From assembly GCA_946479335.1 (NCBI GenBank), contig CAMLFP010000370.1, forward strand, positions 1 through 5,523: DNA of 5,523 nucleotides, given 5' to 3'. The position numbers and the translations under genes are program-made. The notes under the pieces are model-generated. The model saw only the letters and a list, made by a program, of their open reading frames with translations. It searched no databases and had not been told where the DNA came from. This DNA comes from an uncultured Archangium sp. (GTDB taxonomy: Bacteria; Myxococcota; Myxococcia; Myxococcales; Myxococcaceae). Below are positions 1-5,522 of this stretch, one piece after another (within the stretch, counting starts at the first letter, position 1; each line of letters opens with the position of its first letter).

Positions 1-976
1 CGTTCCGTTTTTTGCCAACCTGGGCATTGCTCAGGTGGAAGCTCTGATTGAAAAAGGCGAGACTAACGCTGGCCAGCGCCTTCGGGTCGGGGTCGACGTC
101 GCGCTTCTCCGGGAGCTGCACCACGCCCGGCAGCGTCGTCTCGACGGACAGCTCCGGCACCGTCACGTCAGGCGGCGTCAGCCCGCGCGGCGGCTCTTCA
201 CGCGGGGCCAGCGCGCCGTCACTCCAGCGCAGCGCGGCCGAGGCCTTCACCACGCGGCGCTCGCCCGTCGCGGAGTCGAACACCAGCACTTCACCGCGCG
301 CGACCTCGAGCGCCAGCTCCGCCGCGGCGCGCGTCACGCTGAAGAGCGCGTCGCTCGACGAGAAGCGCCGCGTGCCCGCCTGCAGCACCGTCGCCGTGGT
401 CACATCGGCCACCGCCGCGCCTGCGCCCAGCGTCAACGTCGCCGCGCCACCCAGCGCCAGCTCGCCTTGCGTCTGGAGCGCGAGCTGCTCCGCGCGCATC
501 GTCACCGAGGTGCCCGACAACGCGTCGCCTTCGCGCAGCGTCGCGCCGGCGGTCAGCGGCTGCCACGCGCCCGCCCCGCTGCGCACCTGCGCGTCGTCAG
601 ATGCGCGAATCACGGTGAGCGGCGTGAAGGCCACGCGCGGCAGCTCCGCCACCTTCGGCAGGTCGATGACCTCCCGCGCGGGCGCGCGGGCCACGAAGAA
701 CGCCAGCGCCACCGCGGCGACGGCCCCGCCCAGCGCCCACGCCCACCAGGCCGTGCGCGGGGTCTGCGCCGCTTCCAGCGCCTTCGCCTCCACCCGGCGG
801 AACGCCATCGGCGAGAGCGTGTACGGCGTCAGGGCGCCCAGCAGCTTCACGCGCGCGCGGGCCGAGGTGAGCTGCGCACGGCACTCGGCGCACGCCTCGA
901 GATGCGCTGACGCGTCAGCAGCCGGCGCTTCATTTCGCGCGAGCGCTTCGAGGGTCTCTGGCGTCAGGTGCGTCAT
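1..976 (-). CDS. Membrane anti-sigma factor with zinc-finger and FecR-like domain (3' end outside window)
   Basis: This frame is open from an ATG at 976 to the left edge, about 325 codons, with no stop, so the C-terminus is missing. Residues 25-32 read HLEACAEC, the HxxxCxxC zinc-binding motif of ZAS/zf-HC2 anti-sigma factors. One hydrophobic segment at about residues 77-96 follows tryptophans 77, 78 and 80 and would span the inner membrane. Residues from about 120 to 260 alternate short beta-like stretches with GD and GEV turns, resembling a FecR-type periplasmic domain; the tail is Pro-rich. The ATG overlaps the sigma-factor stop as ATGA and has a GAGGGGAG ribosome-binding site six bases upstream, so the two are translationally coupled. 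Inferred role: hold the upstream ECF sigma factor inactive at the membrane until an envelope signal arrives. The last ~20 codons at the left edge lie in unusually AT-rich DNA and may not belong to the native protein. Confidence 0.85.
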   Translation of the reverse strand, partial: MTHLTPETLEALARNEAPAADASAHLEACAECRAQLTSARARVKLLGALTPYTLSPMAFRRVEAKALEAAQTPRTAWWAWALGGAVAAVALAFFVARAPAREVIDLPKVAELPRVAFTPLTVIRASDDAQVRSGAGAWQPLTAGATLREGDALSGTSVTMRAEQLALQTQGELALGGAATLTLGAGAAVADVTTATVLQAGTRRFSSSDALFSVTRAAAELALEVARGEVLVFDSATGERRVVKASAALRWSDGALAPREEPPRGLTPPDVTVPELSVETTLPGVVQLPEKRDVDPDPKALASVSLAFFNQSFHLSNAQVGKKRN

Positions 977-1599
977 CGGTCGCTCCCCTCACCCCGCCCT
1001 CTCCCCATGGGAGAGGGAGTTTCTTCGCGAGCGTCCTCGAAGAACTCCGCCAGCGCCGGGTCGCCCTTCGCCAGCGCCTCGAACTCGCGCCGCGCGTAGA
1101 ACAACCGCGTTCGCACCGTGAGGATGTTGCTGCCCACCAGCTCCGCGATGCGCGCCGCGTCGACGCCCTGGAGGTCGTGCAGCACCAGCACCGCGCGCTT
1201 CTTGGGCGCCAGCTTCTCCAGCAGCGCCTCCACGCGGGCCTGGCGCTCGGCCGACAGCGACACCTCGTCCGGCTTCGGGCCCTCGTCGGGCTGCTCGGGC
1301 ACGTCTTCCACCACGTCGAGGCGCGCGCGCGTCTTCTTGCGGCGGGCCTTCATCGCCACGTGCACCGTCAGCCGGTAGAGCCAGGTGGTGAAGGCGCTCT
1401 TGCCCTCGAAGCTGCGGATGCTGCGGAAGACCTCGATGAAGACCTCCTGCAGCACGTCTTCCAGCTCCGTGCGCGGCACGAGGAAGTTGAGCTGCCGCGC
1501 CACCTGCCGGTGATGCTGGGCGTACAGCTGCGACCACGCGCTGACGTCGCCTCGCCGGGCGCGCTCGACGGCATCAGCACCGGAGGCGGGCGAGGTCAC
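973..1599 (-). CDS. ECF-family RNA polymerase sigma factor
   Basis: With a GTG start at 1599 this encodes 208 residues, the usual ECF size. Residues about 22-90 form sigma region 2: LEDVLQEVFIEVFRSI is the core-binding helix and FEGKSAFTTWLYRLTVHVA the -10 recognition part. An acidic, Pro-rich linker (about 98-115) leads to region 4 (about 118-177), where GSNILTVRTRLFYARRE is the helix-turn-helix that would read the -35 element. The protein should direct RNA polymerase to its own and perhaps other promoters, under control of the anti-sigma encoded next. Start choice is uncertain: the frame stays open upstream, with GTG at 1647 and 1674 and TTG at 1683. The last two lie before or within the proposed -10, so only 1647 and 1599 fit that promoter. 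1599 starts typically for the family (VTSPAS) but lacks a clear ribosome-binding site. The last ~15 residues (TPSPMGRGRGEGSDR) come from a repeat. Confidence 0.9.
   Translation of the reverse strand: MTSPASGADAVERARRGDVSAWSQLYAQHHRQVARQLNFLVPRTELEDVLQEVFIEVFRSIRSFEGKSAFTTWLYRLTVHVAMKARRKKTRARLDVVEDVPEQPDEGPKPDEVSLSAERQARVEALLEKLAPKKRAVLVLHDLQGVDAARIAELVGSNILTVRTRLFYARREFEALAKGDPALAEFFEDAREETPSPMGRGRGEGSDR
985..1020. repeat. Palindromic intergenic-type repeat within the sigma/anti-sigma junction
   Basis: A perfect 9-bp inverted repeat, CCCTCTCCC (997-1005) and GGGAGAGGG (1009-1017), is separated by only CAT and flanked by a C-rich run (985-995). It resembles the dispersed CCCTCACCCC...CCCTCTCCC...GGGAGAGGG repeats seen in many GC-rich proteobacterial and myxobacterial genomes, which give peptides such as SPMGRG when translated. 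Here it encodes the sigma factor's last residues, and its flank gives the GAGGGGAG (990-983) before the anti-sigma start. Only one copy is in the window, so its repetitive nature is from memory of the motif and not shown here. In RNA it would fold into a stable hairpin. Confidence 0.6.
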
Positions 1600-1646
1600 G
1601 GCGCGCGGCTGTAGCCCCGGCCAGCGCTGGAAGTAAAGGTACTCCA

Positions 1647-1663
1647 CAGCACCTTGGTGCCTG
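1647..1663 (-). promoter_or_regulatory. Inverted repeat at the predicted sigma-operon mRNA start
   Basis: GCACC (1649-1653) and GGTGC (1656-1660) form a perfect 5-bp inverted repeat around TT; allowing one bulged base the pairing extends to 1647 and 1663. It lies just downstream of the candidate ECF promoter, next to the possible GTG start at 1647, and contains the only AAGG near that start. It could be an operator half-pair or a 5' mRNA hairpin. The arms are short enough for chance. Confidence 0.25.
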
Positions 1664-1667
1664 CCGC

Positions 1668-1694
1668 CTCGCACCCCATTCAAAACCTGTTACA
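1668..1694 (-). promoter_or_regulatory. Candidate ECF-type promoter for the sigma/anti-sigma operon
   Basis: On the minus strand TGTAAC (1694-1689) is followed by exactly 17 bases and then CGAG (1671-1668). This resembles ECF promoters such as those of Bacillus SigX/SigW (TGTAAC/TGAAAC, ~17 bases, CGAC/CGTA). Transcription would start near 1660, just before the GTG codons at 1647 and 1599. ECF sigma factors commonly transcribe their own operons, so autoregulation is the simplest reading. TGTAAC also lies in a small inverted repeat, CCTGT-T-ACAGG (1686-1696), and overlaps the likely ribosome-binding site of the divergent gene at 1704. Confidence 0.45.
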
Positions 1695-1703
1695 GGGCGC
1701 GCC

Positions 1704-2420
1704 GTGGCGTCTTCAGCCCTCGATTTCGCAGGCAAAGTCATCTTCCGGCTGCGGAGCATCGCGCCCGTGGCGGTGGTCTTGTTGGTGGTTCCTTTGACCT
1801 GGCGCAGCCACGCCACGCCGGGCCCAGCCGACGCGCTCCTCAACTGGGTGGGCCTCGCGTTGGCCGTCTTCGGGCAAATCATCCGCCTGGTGACCATCGC
1901 CTCGGTGCCGAAGAACACCTCGCTGCAGTCGCGCACCATGCAGGCGGCGTCGCTCAACACCACCGGGCCGTACGCGGTGGTGCGGCACCCGCTGTACCTG
2001 GGCAACTACTTCATCACCGTGGGCATCCTCTGCATCGCCAACGAGCCGTGGGCCTGGGCGCTGGGCGCCGCCTACCTCGTGGGGAGCCAGTGGCTCATCG
2101 CGCGCACCGAAGACGCGCTGCTGCGCGAGAAGTTCGGCGCGGAGTTCGAGGCGTGGTCGAAGGAAGTGCACTCCATCGTGCCGCGGCTCTCACACCTCAA
2201 GGGCGTGACCGGCCCCTTCGAGTGGAAGCGCACCGTGCAGCGCGAGATCAACGTCATCGGCGCGTGGGGTTCGGGCGCGACGCTGCTGCTGCTGTGGGAG
2301 ACCTTCGCGCGCGGCGGGCTGACCCGCGAACGCTGGTGGACCTTCGTCGCCGTGCAGGTCGCGCTGCTGGTGGTGCTGGCCGTCAACAAGCTCATCAAGA
2401 AGCTCAACAAGCCCAAGTGA
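1704..2420 (+). CDS. Isoprenylcysteine/phospholipid methyltransferase-family membrane protein
   Basis: The 238-residue product is an integral membrane protein of the ICMT/PEMT-like methyltransferase superfamily. Hydrophobic segments lie at about residues 19-33, 45-66, 100-130 and 205-228. The family signature is clear: GPYAVVRHPLYLGNY at 88-102, with the R94-H95-P96 core that helps bind S-adenosylmethionine, then an E136-containing helix ending FGAEFEAW (144-151). Members transfer a methyl group from SAM to lipid-like or small hydrophobic substrates; the substrate here cannot be told from sequence. An unusual C-terminal extension (about 165-238) adds a polar stretch, another membrane segment and a Lys-rich end (NKLIKKLNKPK). 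The start is GTG at 1704, with ACAGGG at 1692-1697 as a modest ribosome-binding site. The gene diverges from the sigma operon and ends 37 bases before the antitoxin start. No link to either neighbour is proven. Confidence 0.85.
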   Translation: MASSALDFAGKVIFRLRSIAPVAVVLLVVPLTWRSHATPGPADALLNWVGLALAVFGQIIRLVTIASVPKNTSLQSRTMQAASLNTTGPYAVVRHPLYLGNYFITVGILCIANEPWAWALGAAYLVGSQWLIARTEDALLREKFGAEFEAWSKEVHSIVPRLSHLKGVTGPFEWKRTVQREINVIGAWGSGATLLLLWETFARGGLTRERWWTFVAVQVALLVVLAVNKLIKKLNKPK

Positions 2421-2429
2421 GTTGCCGCG

Positions 2430-2449
2430 CGTAAGGCGTTTGTCTTACG
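2430..2449. promoter_or_regulatory. Candidate operator upstream of the antitoxin gene
   Basis: CGTAAG (2430-2435) and CTTACG (2444-2449) are exact reverse complements separated by eight bases, so their centres lie 14 bases apart, over one helical turn. The repeat sits in the 37-base gap before the antitoxin ATG at 2458. Ribbon-helix-helix antitoxins usually repress their own operon by binding such palindromes, so this is a natural candidate site. No convincing -35/-10 pair is visible in the gap. Confidence 0.4.
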
Positions 2450-2457
2450 TTCAACCC

Positions 2458-2724
2458 ATGCCGAAGAAGCCGATGAGCGGGAGCCTGACGGTGCGCCTGG
2501 ACGCCGGCACGCTGCGCCTGGTGCGGGCACGGGCGAAGGCGCGGAAGCAGTCCACCTCCGACGTGGTGCGCGAGCTCATCGAGGCCCAGCTGCAGCCTCC
2601 CCGCGCTGACGTCTCCGCGCTCGACCTCACGAGGGCGTGGGTCGGCGCGATTCATGACGCGAACCTGCCGCCCGGAGCCTCGGCGCGTGACGCCCTCGCC
2701 GACTGGGCGCCCGACCGTCGATGA
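2458..2724 (+). CDS. Ribbon-helix-helix antitoxin (VapB/CopG-like)
   Basis: This small protein (88 residues from ATG 2458) begins with a basic tail and then SLTVRLD (residues 9-15), the DNA-contacting beta strand of ribbon-helix-helix proteins, followed by helix LRLVRARAKARK (19-30) and helix STSDVVRELIEAQL (32-45). Residues 47-88 are likely the toxin-binding tail. Its stop overlaps the toxin start as ATGA, the standard arrangement for type II toxin-antitoxin pairs. Inferred role: neutralise the PIN toxin and repress the operon, probably through the palindrome at 2430-2449. The start is not fully fixed: ATG 2458 has no ribosome-binding site (a leaderless mRNA is possible), while ATG 2473 has a weak GAAGAAG before it; both keep the whole fold. 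A TTG at 2422 would start inside the operator region and is unlikely. Confidence 0.8.
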   Translation: MPKKPMSGSLTVRLDAGTLRLVRARAKARKQSTSDVVRELIEAQLQPPRADVSALDLTRAWVGAIHDANLPPGASARDALADWAPDRR

Positions 2725-3167
2725 CGCAGCCGCCGAAGCTCCTCGACACCGGCTTCCTCGTCGCGCTGGTGAACGCCGCCGACCCCGCGCACGCCGCGTG
2801 CGTCGAGGCCTGGAGCACCGCGCGCGGCCCGTTCGTCACCACCGAGGGCGTGCTCACCGAGTGCGCGCACCTGCTCCGACGGTCGCCGGGGGCCTTTGAG
2901 AATGCGTGGAACATCGTCCGCGGGGTCGGTGCGCTGGTGATGCCCTTCACCCGGCCGCGCATGGAGCGCGCGTTGGCGTTGATGGCCCGGTACGCCGATG
3001 TCCCGATGGACTTCGTCGACGCGCTGCTGGTCGCGCTGGCCGAAGAGCTGGAGACGCCACACGTGTTGACGCTCGATGTGCGCGGCTTCTCCGCCTACCG
3101 GCTCGACGGGCGGGCCCGCTTTCGACTGTCGCCGGCGCCGCACGCATGGAAGAAGGGCGCGCGATGA
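2721..3167 (+). CDS. PIN-domain ribonuclease toxin (VapC-like)
   Basis: The 148-residue product fits a single PIN domain. The first acidic residue is D9 in KLLDTGFLVALVN; E47 lies in TTEGVLTECAHLL; D97 and D100 lie in PMDFVDALLVALAE; D119 lies in VLTLDVRGFSAYR. These acids coordinate the metal that PIN nucleases use to cut RNA, so the active site looks intact. The PMDxxDAxLVALAE...LTLD pattern marks a common bacterial VapC-like subfamily; its usual RDF after LTLD is RGF here (G122). The gene overlaps the antitoxin upstream and the next gene downstream, each by four bases (ATGA). It lacks its own ribosome-binding site, consistent with translation following the antitoxin. The cellular RNA target cannot be predicted. 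Confidence 0.87.
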   Translation: MTQPPKLLDTGFLVALVNAADPAHAACVEAWSTARGPFVTTEGVLTECAHLLRRSPGAFENAWNIVRGVGALVMPFTRPRMERALALMARYADVPMDFVDALLVALAEELETPHVLTLDVRGFSAYRLDGRARFRLSPAPHAWKKGAR

Positions 3168-3898
3168 GTCGACGGACCGAAGACCTCGAGCGCGAGTTCG
3201 AAGGCTACGACGTGTTGAACAAGCTGCTGGCCGAGTCGGGCGCCATCGCCGACGCGCAAGATGTCGCTGACGCCTTCGCGCAGGCCGCGAAAGACGGCGT
3301 GCCCGCCCCCGACGTCATCCACGACTTGTGGGTGGAGGAGCCCCGCTTCGAAAGGCCCGCGCACGCCGCGCGGCTGTTCGGGAACCTGCTGGCGCTCTTC
3401 GACCTGGTGGCCGCCGGTGAAGCGCCCGCGCCCGCCGCCGCGAAGGCGCCGAAGGTGAAGCGGGTGAAGGCCTCCAAGCCCGCACCCTTCGACGACGCGG
3501 GGCCCACGGCGGAGTTCCTCACCGCGGCCGACCGCTACTTCGACGACTCGCCGAAGGAGCGTGAGCGGCAGCACCACGCGTTCGACAACCGGCAAGACGC
3601 GCTCGTCTCGTGGCTCGATGACTCGGGCCTGAGCGACGCGGGCTTTGCGCTGGCGCGGTACCTGTTGGGTGAGTGGTTCGCGGCGCTGGAGCTGGGCGGC
3701 CGCAAGGTGCCTTCGCTCGATGAGACGCTGGTGCCGAAGCAGGCCACGTTCGCCGAGCTGCCGCCCGACGCCGCCGCCTGGCTCACAGAGACCTTGAGCG
3801 ACGAGAGCTCTGGCGACGAGAATCCACTCCCCGAAGATGAAATCGCCCGTGTGCGCGACGTGGTGGCGCGCGCGGCCGTGGCGATGTGGAAGACCTGA
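3164..3898 (+). CDS. Unknown acidic two-part helical protein, overlapping the PIN toxin gene
   Basis: I do not recognise this 244-residue protein. The start is ATG 3164, overlapping the toxin stop (ATGA) with AAGGG at 3153-3157 as ribosome-binding site; the frame is open further upstream, but that stretch is only toxin-gene shadow. It is soluble-looking, with no signal peptide or membrane span. Residues 1-85 look all-helical and acidic (motifs EFEGYDVLNKLL, VIHDLWVEEPRFERPAHAARLFGNLLALFDLV). An Ala/Pro/Lys linker follows at 86-108. A second helical part (109-244) contains ADRYFDDSPKERERQHHAFDNRQD and DAGFALARYLLGEWFAALELGG and ends in a helix (IARVRDVVARAAVAMW). The overlap with the toxin suggests coupled expression, but a role as modulator, target or bystander of the toxin-antitoxin pair is unproven. 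A ribosome-binding site for the next gene follows 16 bases downstream. Confidence 0.8.
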   Translation: MSRRTEDLEREFEGYDVLNKLLAESGAIADAQDVADAFAQAAKDGVPAPDVIHDLWVEEPRFERPAHAARLFGNLLALFDLVAAGEAPAPAAAKAPKVKRVKASKPAPFDDAGPTAEFLTAADRYFDDSPKERERQHHAFDNRQDALVSWLDDSGLSDAGFALARYLLGEWFAALELGGRKVPSLDETLVPKQATFAELPPDAAAWLTETLSDESSGDENPLPEDEIARVRDVVARAAVAMWKT

Positions 3899-3901
3899 AA
3901 A

Positions 3902-3910
3902 GAAGGAGGA
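3902..3910 (+). promoter_or_regulatory. Strong ribosome-binding site fixing the start at 3915
   Basis: AAGGAGGA at 3903-3910 is a near-perfect Shine-Dalgarno, five bases (from GGAGG) before ATG 3915. It is the strongest such site in the window and rules out the in-frame ATG at 3837, which lies inside the previous gene. Confidence 0.75.
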
Positions 3911-3914
3911 GCGG

Positions 3915-4472
3915 ATGGCTCCGAAACGTGACGACGACGACAGCACGGGCTTTACCGGCAAGCGCAAGAAGTCGTTCCGCGAGATGGACGCGCAGCGCGG
4001 CAAGTCGAAGTACCACTCGCGGCAAGACGACCCCAACCAGCAGCGCATCGAGCGCAGCGCGAGCTACGAGAAGTACAAGAAGGCCGCTGACGCGCTCTTC
4101 ACCGGCGGCGCGCTCCCCGAGGGCCTGCAGGCGACGTTCGACCCCGAGGGCAAGCGCAAGGAGCAGAAGGCCGCGATGCAGAAGGTGGGCGAGGCGCCCG
4201 ACCGCAAGGCGTGGGCCGCGAGCGCCGTGGAGTTCATCGAGAAGTACGACCTCCCCGACGACCCCTTCTTCCTCGACTCGCTGCTCGACCACCCGAAGGA
4301 CCGCATCGTCGACAAGGCGCTGGCGCGGCTGGAGCTGCTGGAGAGTGACGGCCGGCTGGTGAAGGGCAAGGCCCCGCGCTCGCTGGAGCAGCGCTTGAAG
4401 ACCCAGGAGATGACGAACCTCGACGACGAGGTGAAGACCCGCGCGAAGGCGCTGCGCACGAAGTTGTTCTGA
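3915..4472 (+). CDS. Unknown highly charged cytoplasmic protein
   Basis: This 185-residue protein is not assignable to a family I know, though its style recalls conserved hypothetical proteins of myxobacteria. Residues 1-50 are very polar and probably disordered (MAPKRDDDD, GKRKKSFREMD, RGKSKYHSRQDDPNQQR), mixing acidic and basic runs. Residues 51-185 look helical: YEKYKKAADALFTGG, WAASAVEFIEKYDLPDDPFFLDSLLDH, then a charged helix (IVDKALARLELLESDGRLVKG) and a basic C-terminal helix ending RTKLF. There is no signal peptide, membrane span or obvious catalytic motif. The basic/acidic tail and helical body could suit nucleic-acid or protein binding, but that is a guess. It follows the previous gene by 16 bases and ends three bases before the RDD gene's ATG, so it probably belongs to the same transcript. 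Confidence 0.8.
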   Translation: MAPKRDDDDSTGFTGKRKKSFREMDAQRGKSKYHSRQDDPNQQRIERSASYEKYKKAADALFTGGALPEGLQATFDPEGKRKEQKAAMQKVGEAPDRKAWAASAVEFIEKYDLPDDPFFLDSLLDHPKDRIVDKALARLELLESDGRLVKGKAPRSLEQRLKTQEMTNLDDEVKTRAKALRTKLF

Positions 4473-4475
4473 CGC

Positions 4476-4866
4476 ATGGAGCCTGCCAGCCGGATCGATC
4501 GCTTCTGGGCGAGCATCATCGACTGGTGGATCTTTCGTGAGCCCGCTCGCGCTGGTGATTCCCGTGCGCAACGGCGGGTCGATCGAGGTGCAGCTCTCGC
4601 TAGGGCTGTGGCTCGGCGCGCTCGGGTATCAACTGTCGCTCGCGCGGCGCGGGCAGAGCATCGGAAAACAGCTCCGCGGCCTTCGCGTCGTGCGCAGCGA
4701 CGGCAGCACCGCATCGGTCTGGCGCATCGTCTTCTGGCGAAACGCGCTGCTGTTGCCCGCGCAGCTCACGCTGGTCGACGCCGCGTTCATCTTGCGCAGC
4801 GACCAGCGCTGTCTGCATGATCTCGTCGCCGACACGAAGGTCGTGACGGTCTCTCGTCGTCGCTGA
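4476..4866 (+). pseudogene. RDD-family membrane protein, first copy, split by a one-base frameshift
   Basis: Reading from ATG 4476 gives RIDRFWASIIDWWIF, the Arg/Asp first-helix hallmark of RDD proteins, but the frame then becomes nonsense and stops at 4820. The family resumes in the +1 frame from GTG 4537: SPLALVIPV, LSLGLWLGALGYQLSLARRGQSIGKQLRGLRVV, LVDAAFIL and CLHDLVADTKVV, ending at 4866. Dropping one T from the TTT at 4533-4535 joins the halves into ATC TTC GTG AGC, a continuous 129-residue RDD protein. This implies a one-base insertion (real mutation or sequencing error). A programmed +1 shift on TTT-C is conceivable but has no stop codon to promote it. The segment 4537-4866 alone could be listed as a CDS but would lack the hallmark first helix. 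It is a shorter paralogue of the next gene, lacking its zinc module. The function of RDD proteins is generally unclear; some have been proposed as transporters. Confidence 0.8.
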
Positions 4867-4892
4867 AGCACGGCGCTCCCTGGAGGCAGGTG

Positions 4893-5522
4893 ATGGTTGG
4901 CGAAGGAACAGCGCGGTGTCCGCTGCACCCGGAGGCACCGGCGATCGGCATCTGCGCACGCTGCGGCACGTTCGTCTGCGCGAGCTGTGGCACGACGCGG
5001 AACGACGGGCAGCTCTCGTGCCCCGCGTGTGACGAACGCGCGCCACGGCTCGAGCTCGCGACGCTCGGCGACCGCTTCTGGGCCAACCTGGTCGACAACA
5101 CCCTCGTGTTGTTGCCCGGGCTGGTGGGTCTCGTGGTGAGCGCCTTCCTCAAGAACACCTCGAGCGCGGAGCTCAACCTCGCGGTCATCGGGCTCGGCGC
5201 GGTGGGCTCGCTGGGGGTGTTGGGGTTTCAACTCTCGCTCGTGCGAGAAGGTCAGAGCATCGGCAAGAAGATGCGGCGCATCCGCGTCGAACGGAAAGAT
5301 GGGAGCGCGGCGTCGGTCGCGCGCATCGTGTTCCTGCGCAACGTGGTGCCGCTGGTCGCACGGTACGCGGTGCCCTTCGGCGGGCTGCTCGGGCTCGTTG
5401 ACGCCGCGATGATCTTCGGAGCGGAGCGCCGCTGCCTGCACGACCTCATCGCCGACACGCGGGTAGTGAAGGTGCAGCCCGAGGCGCGAAGTGTTTCACC
5501 CGAGGTGCGCGTTTCAGGGTGA
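4893..5522 (+). CDS. RDD-family membrane protein with N-terminal zinc-binding (B-box-like) module
   Basis: The 209-residue protein starts at ATG 4893, six bases after GGAGG (4882-4886); GTG 4890 is too close to that site. Residues 9-46 hold four paired ligands: C9/H12, C21/C24, C29/C32 and C43/C46, in CPLHPEAPAIGICARCGTF and VCASCG...CPAC, a B-box/zinc-ribbon pattern that should bind two zinc ions in the cytoplasm. The RDD domain begins at residue 56: GDRFWANLVD (R61, D68) leads into the first membrane helix (to about 86), the second spans about 96-117 and is followed by GQSIGKKMRRIRV (120-132), the third lies at about 151-175 and carries D170, and the domain closes with RRCLHDLIADTRVV (179-192). 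Residues 193-209 are a polar tail. It lies 26 bases after its frameshifted paralogue, with which it shares most RDD motifs. Substrate and partner are unknown; the module may mediate protein contacts. Confidence 0.88.
   Translation: MVGEGTARCPLHPEAPAIGICARCGTFVCASCGTTRNDGQLSCPACDERAPRLELATLGDRFWANLVDNTLVLLPGLVGLVVSAFLKNTSSAELNLAVIGLGAVGSLGVLGFQLSLVREGQSIGKKMRRIRVERKDGSAASVARIVFLRNVVPLVARYAVPFGGLLGLVDAAMIFGAERRCLHDLIADTRVVKVQPEARSVSPEVRVSG

Noticed and set aside
48..1121. Long plus-strand open frame of 357 codons, and a similar one at 35-910
   Set aside because: Both are antisense to the anti-sigma/sigma genes; their Ser/Ala/Arg-rich or Arg/His-rich translations show no fold, while the minus strand gives a clear zinc motif, membrane helix and sigma regions.
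2280..2296. CTG/GCT triplet run in the methyltransferase gene
   Set aside because: It encodes a short Leu run in a membrane segment and is common in GC-rich coding DNA.
2906..3163. Upstream extension of the unknown gene to start at 2906
   Set aside because: The extra stretch is an out-of-frame reading of the PIN toxin gene; ATG 3164 has a ribosome-binding site and the usual ATGA overlap.
2721..3167. Toxin inactivated because the usual RDF Asp is Gly122
   Set aside because: The four expected metal-binding acids (D9, E47, D97/D100, D119) are all present, so loss of activity is not supported.
3899..3914. Possible terminator between the two unknown genes
   Set aside because: No GC hairpin with a T-run is present; the gap is filled by a ribosome-binding site.
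3783..4571. Minus-strand open frame of 262 codons, and another at 3095-4048
   Set aside because: They are opposite two plus-strand genes with good starts and coding bias; their Arg/Leu/His-rich translations look like shadows.
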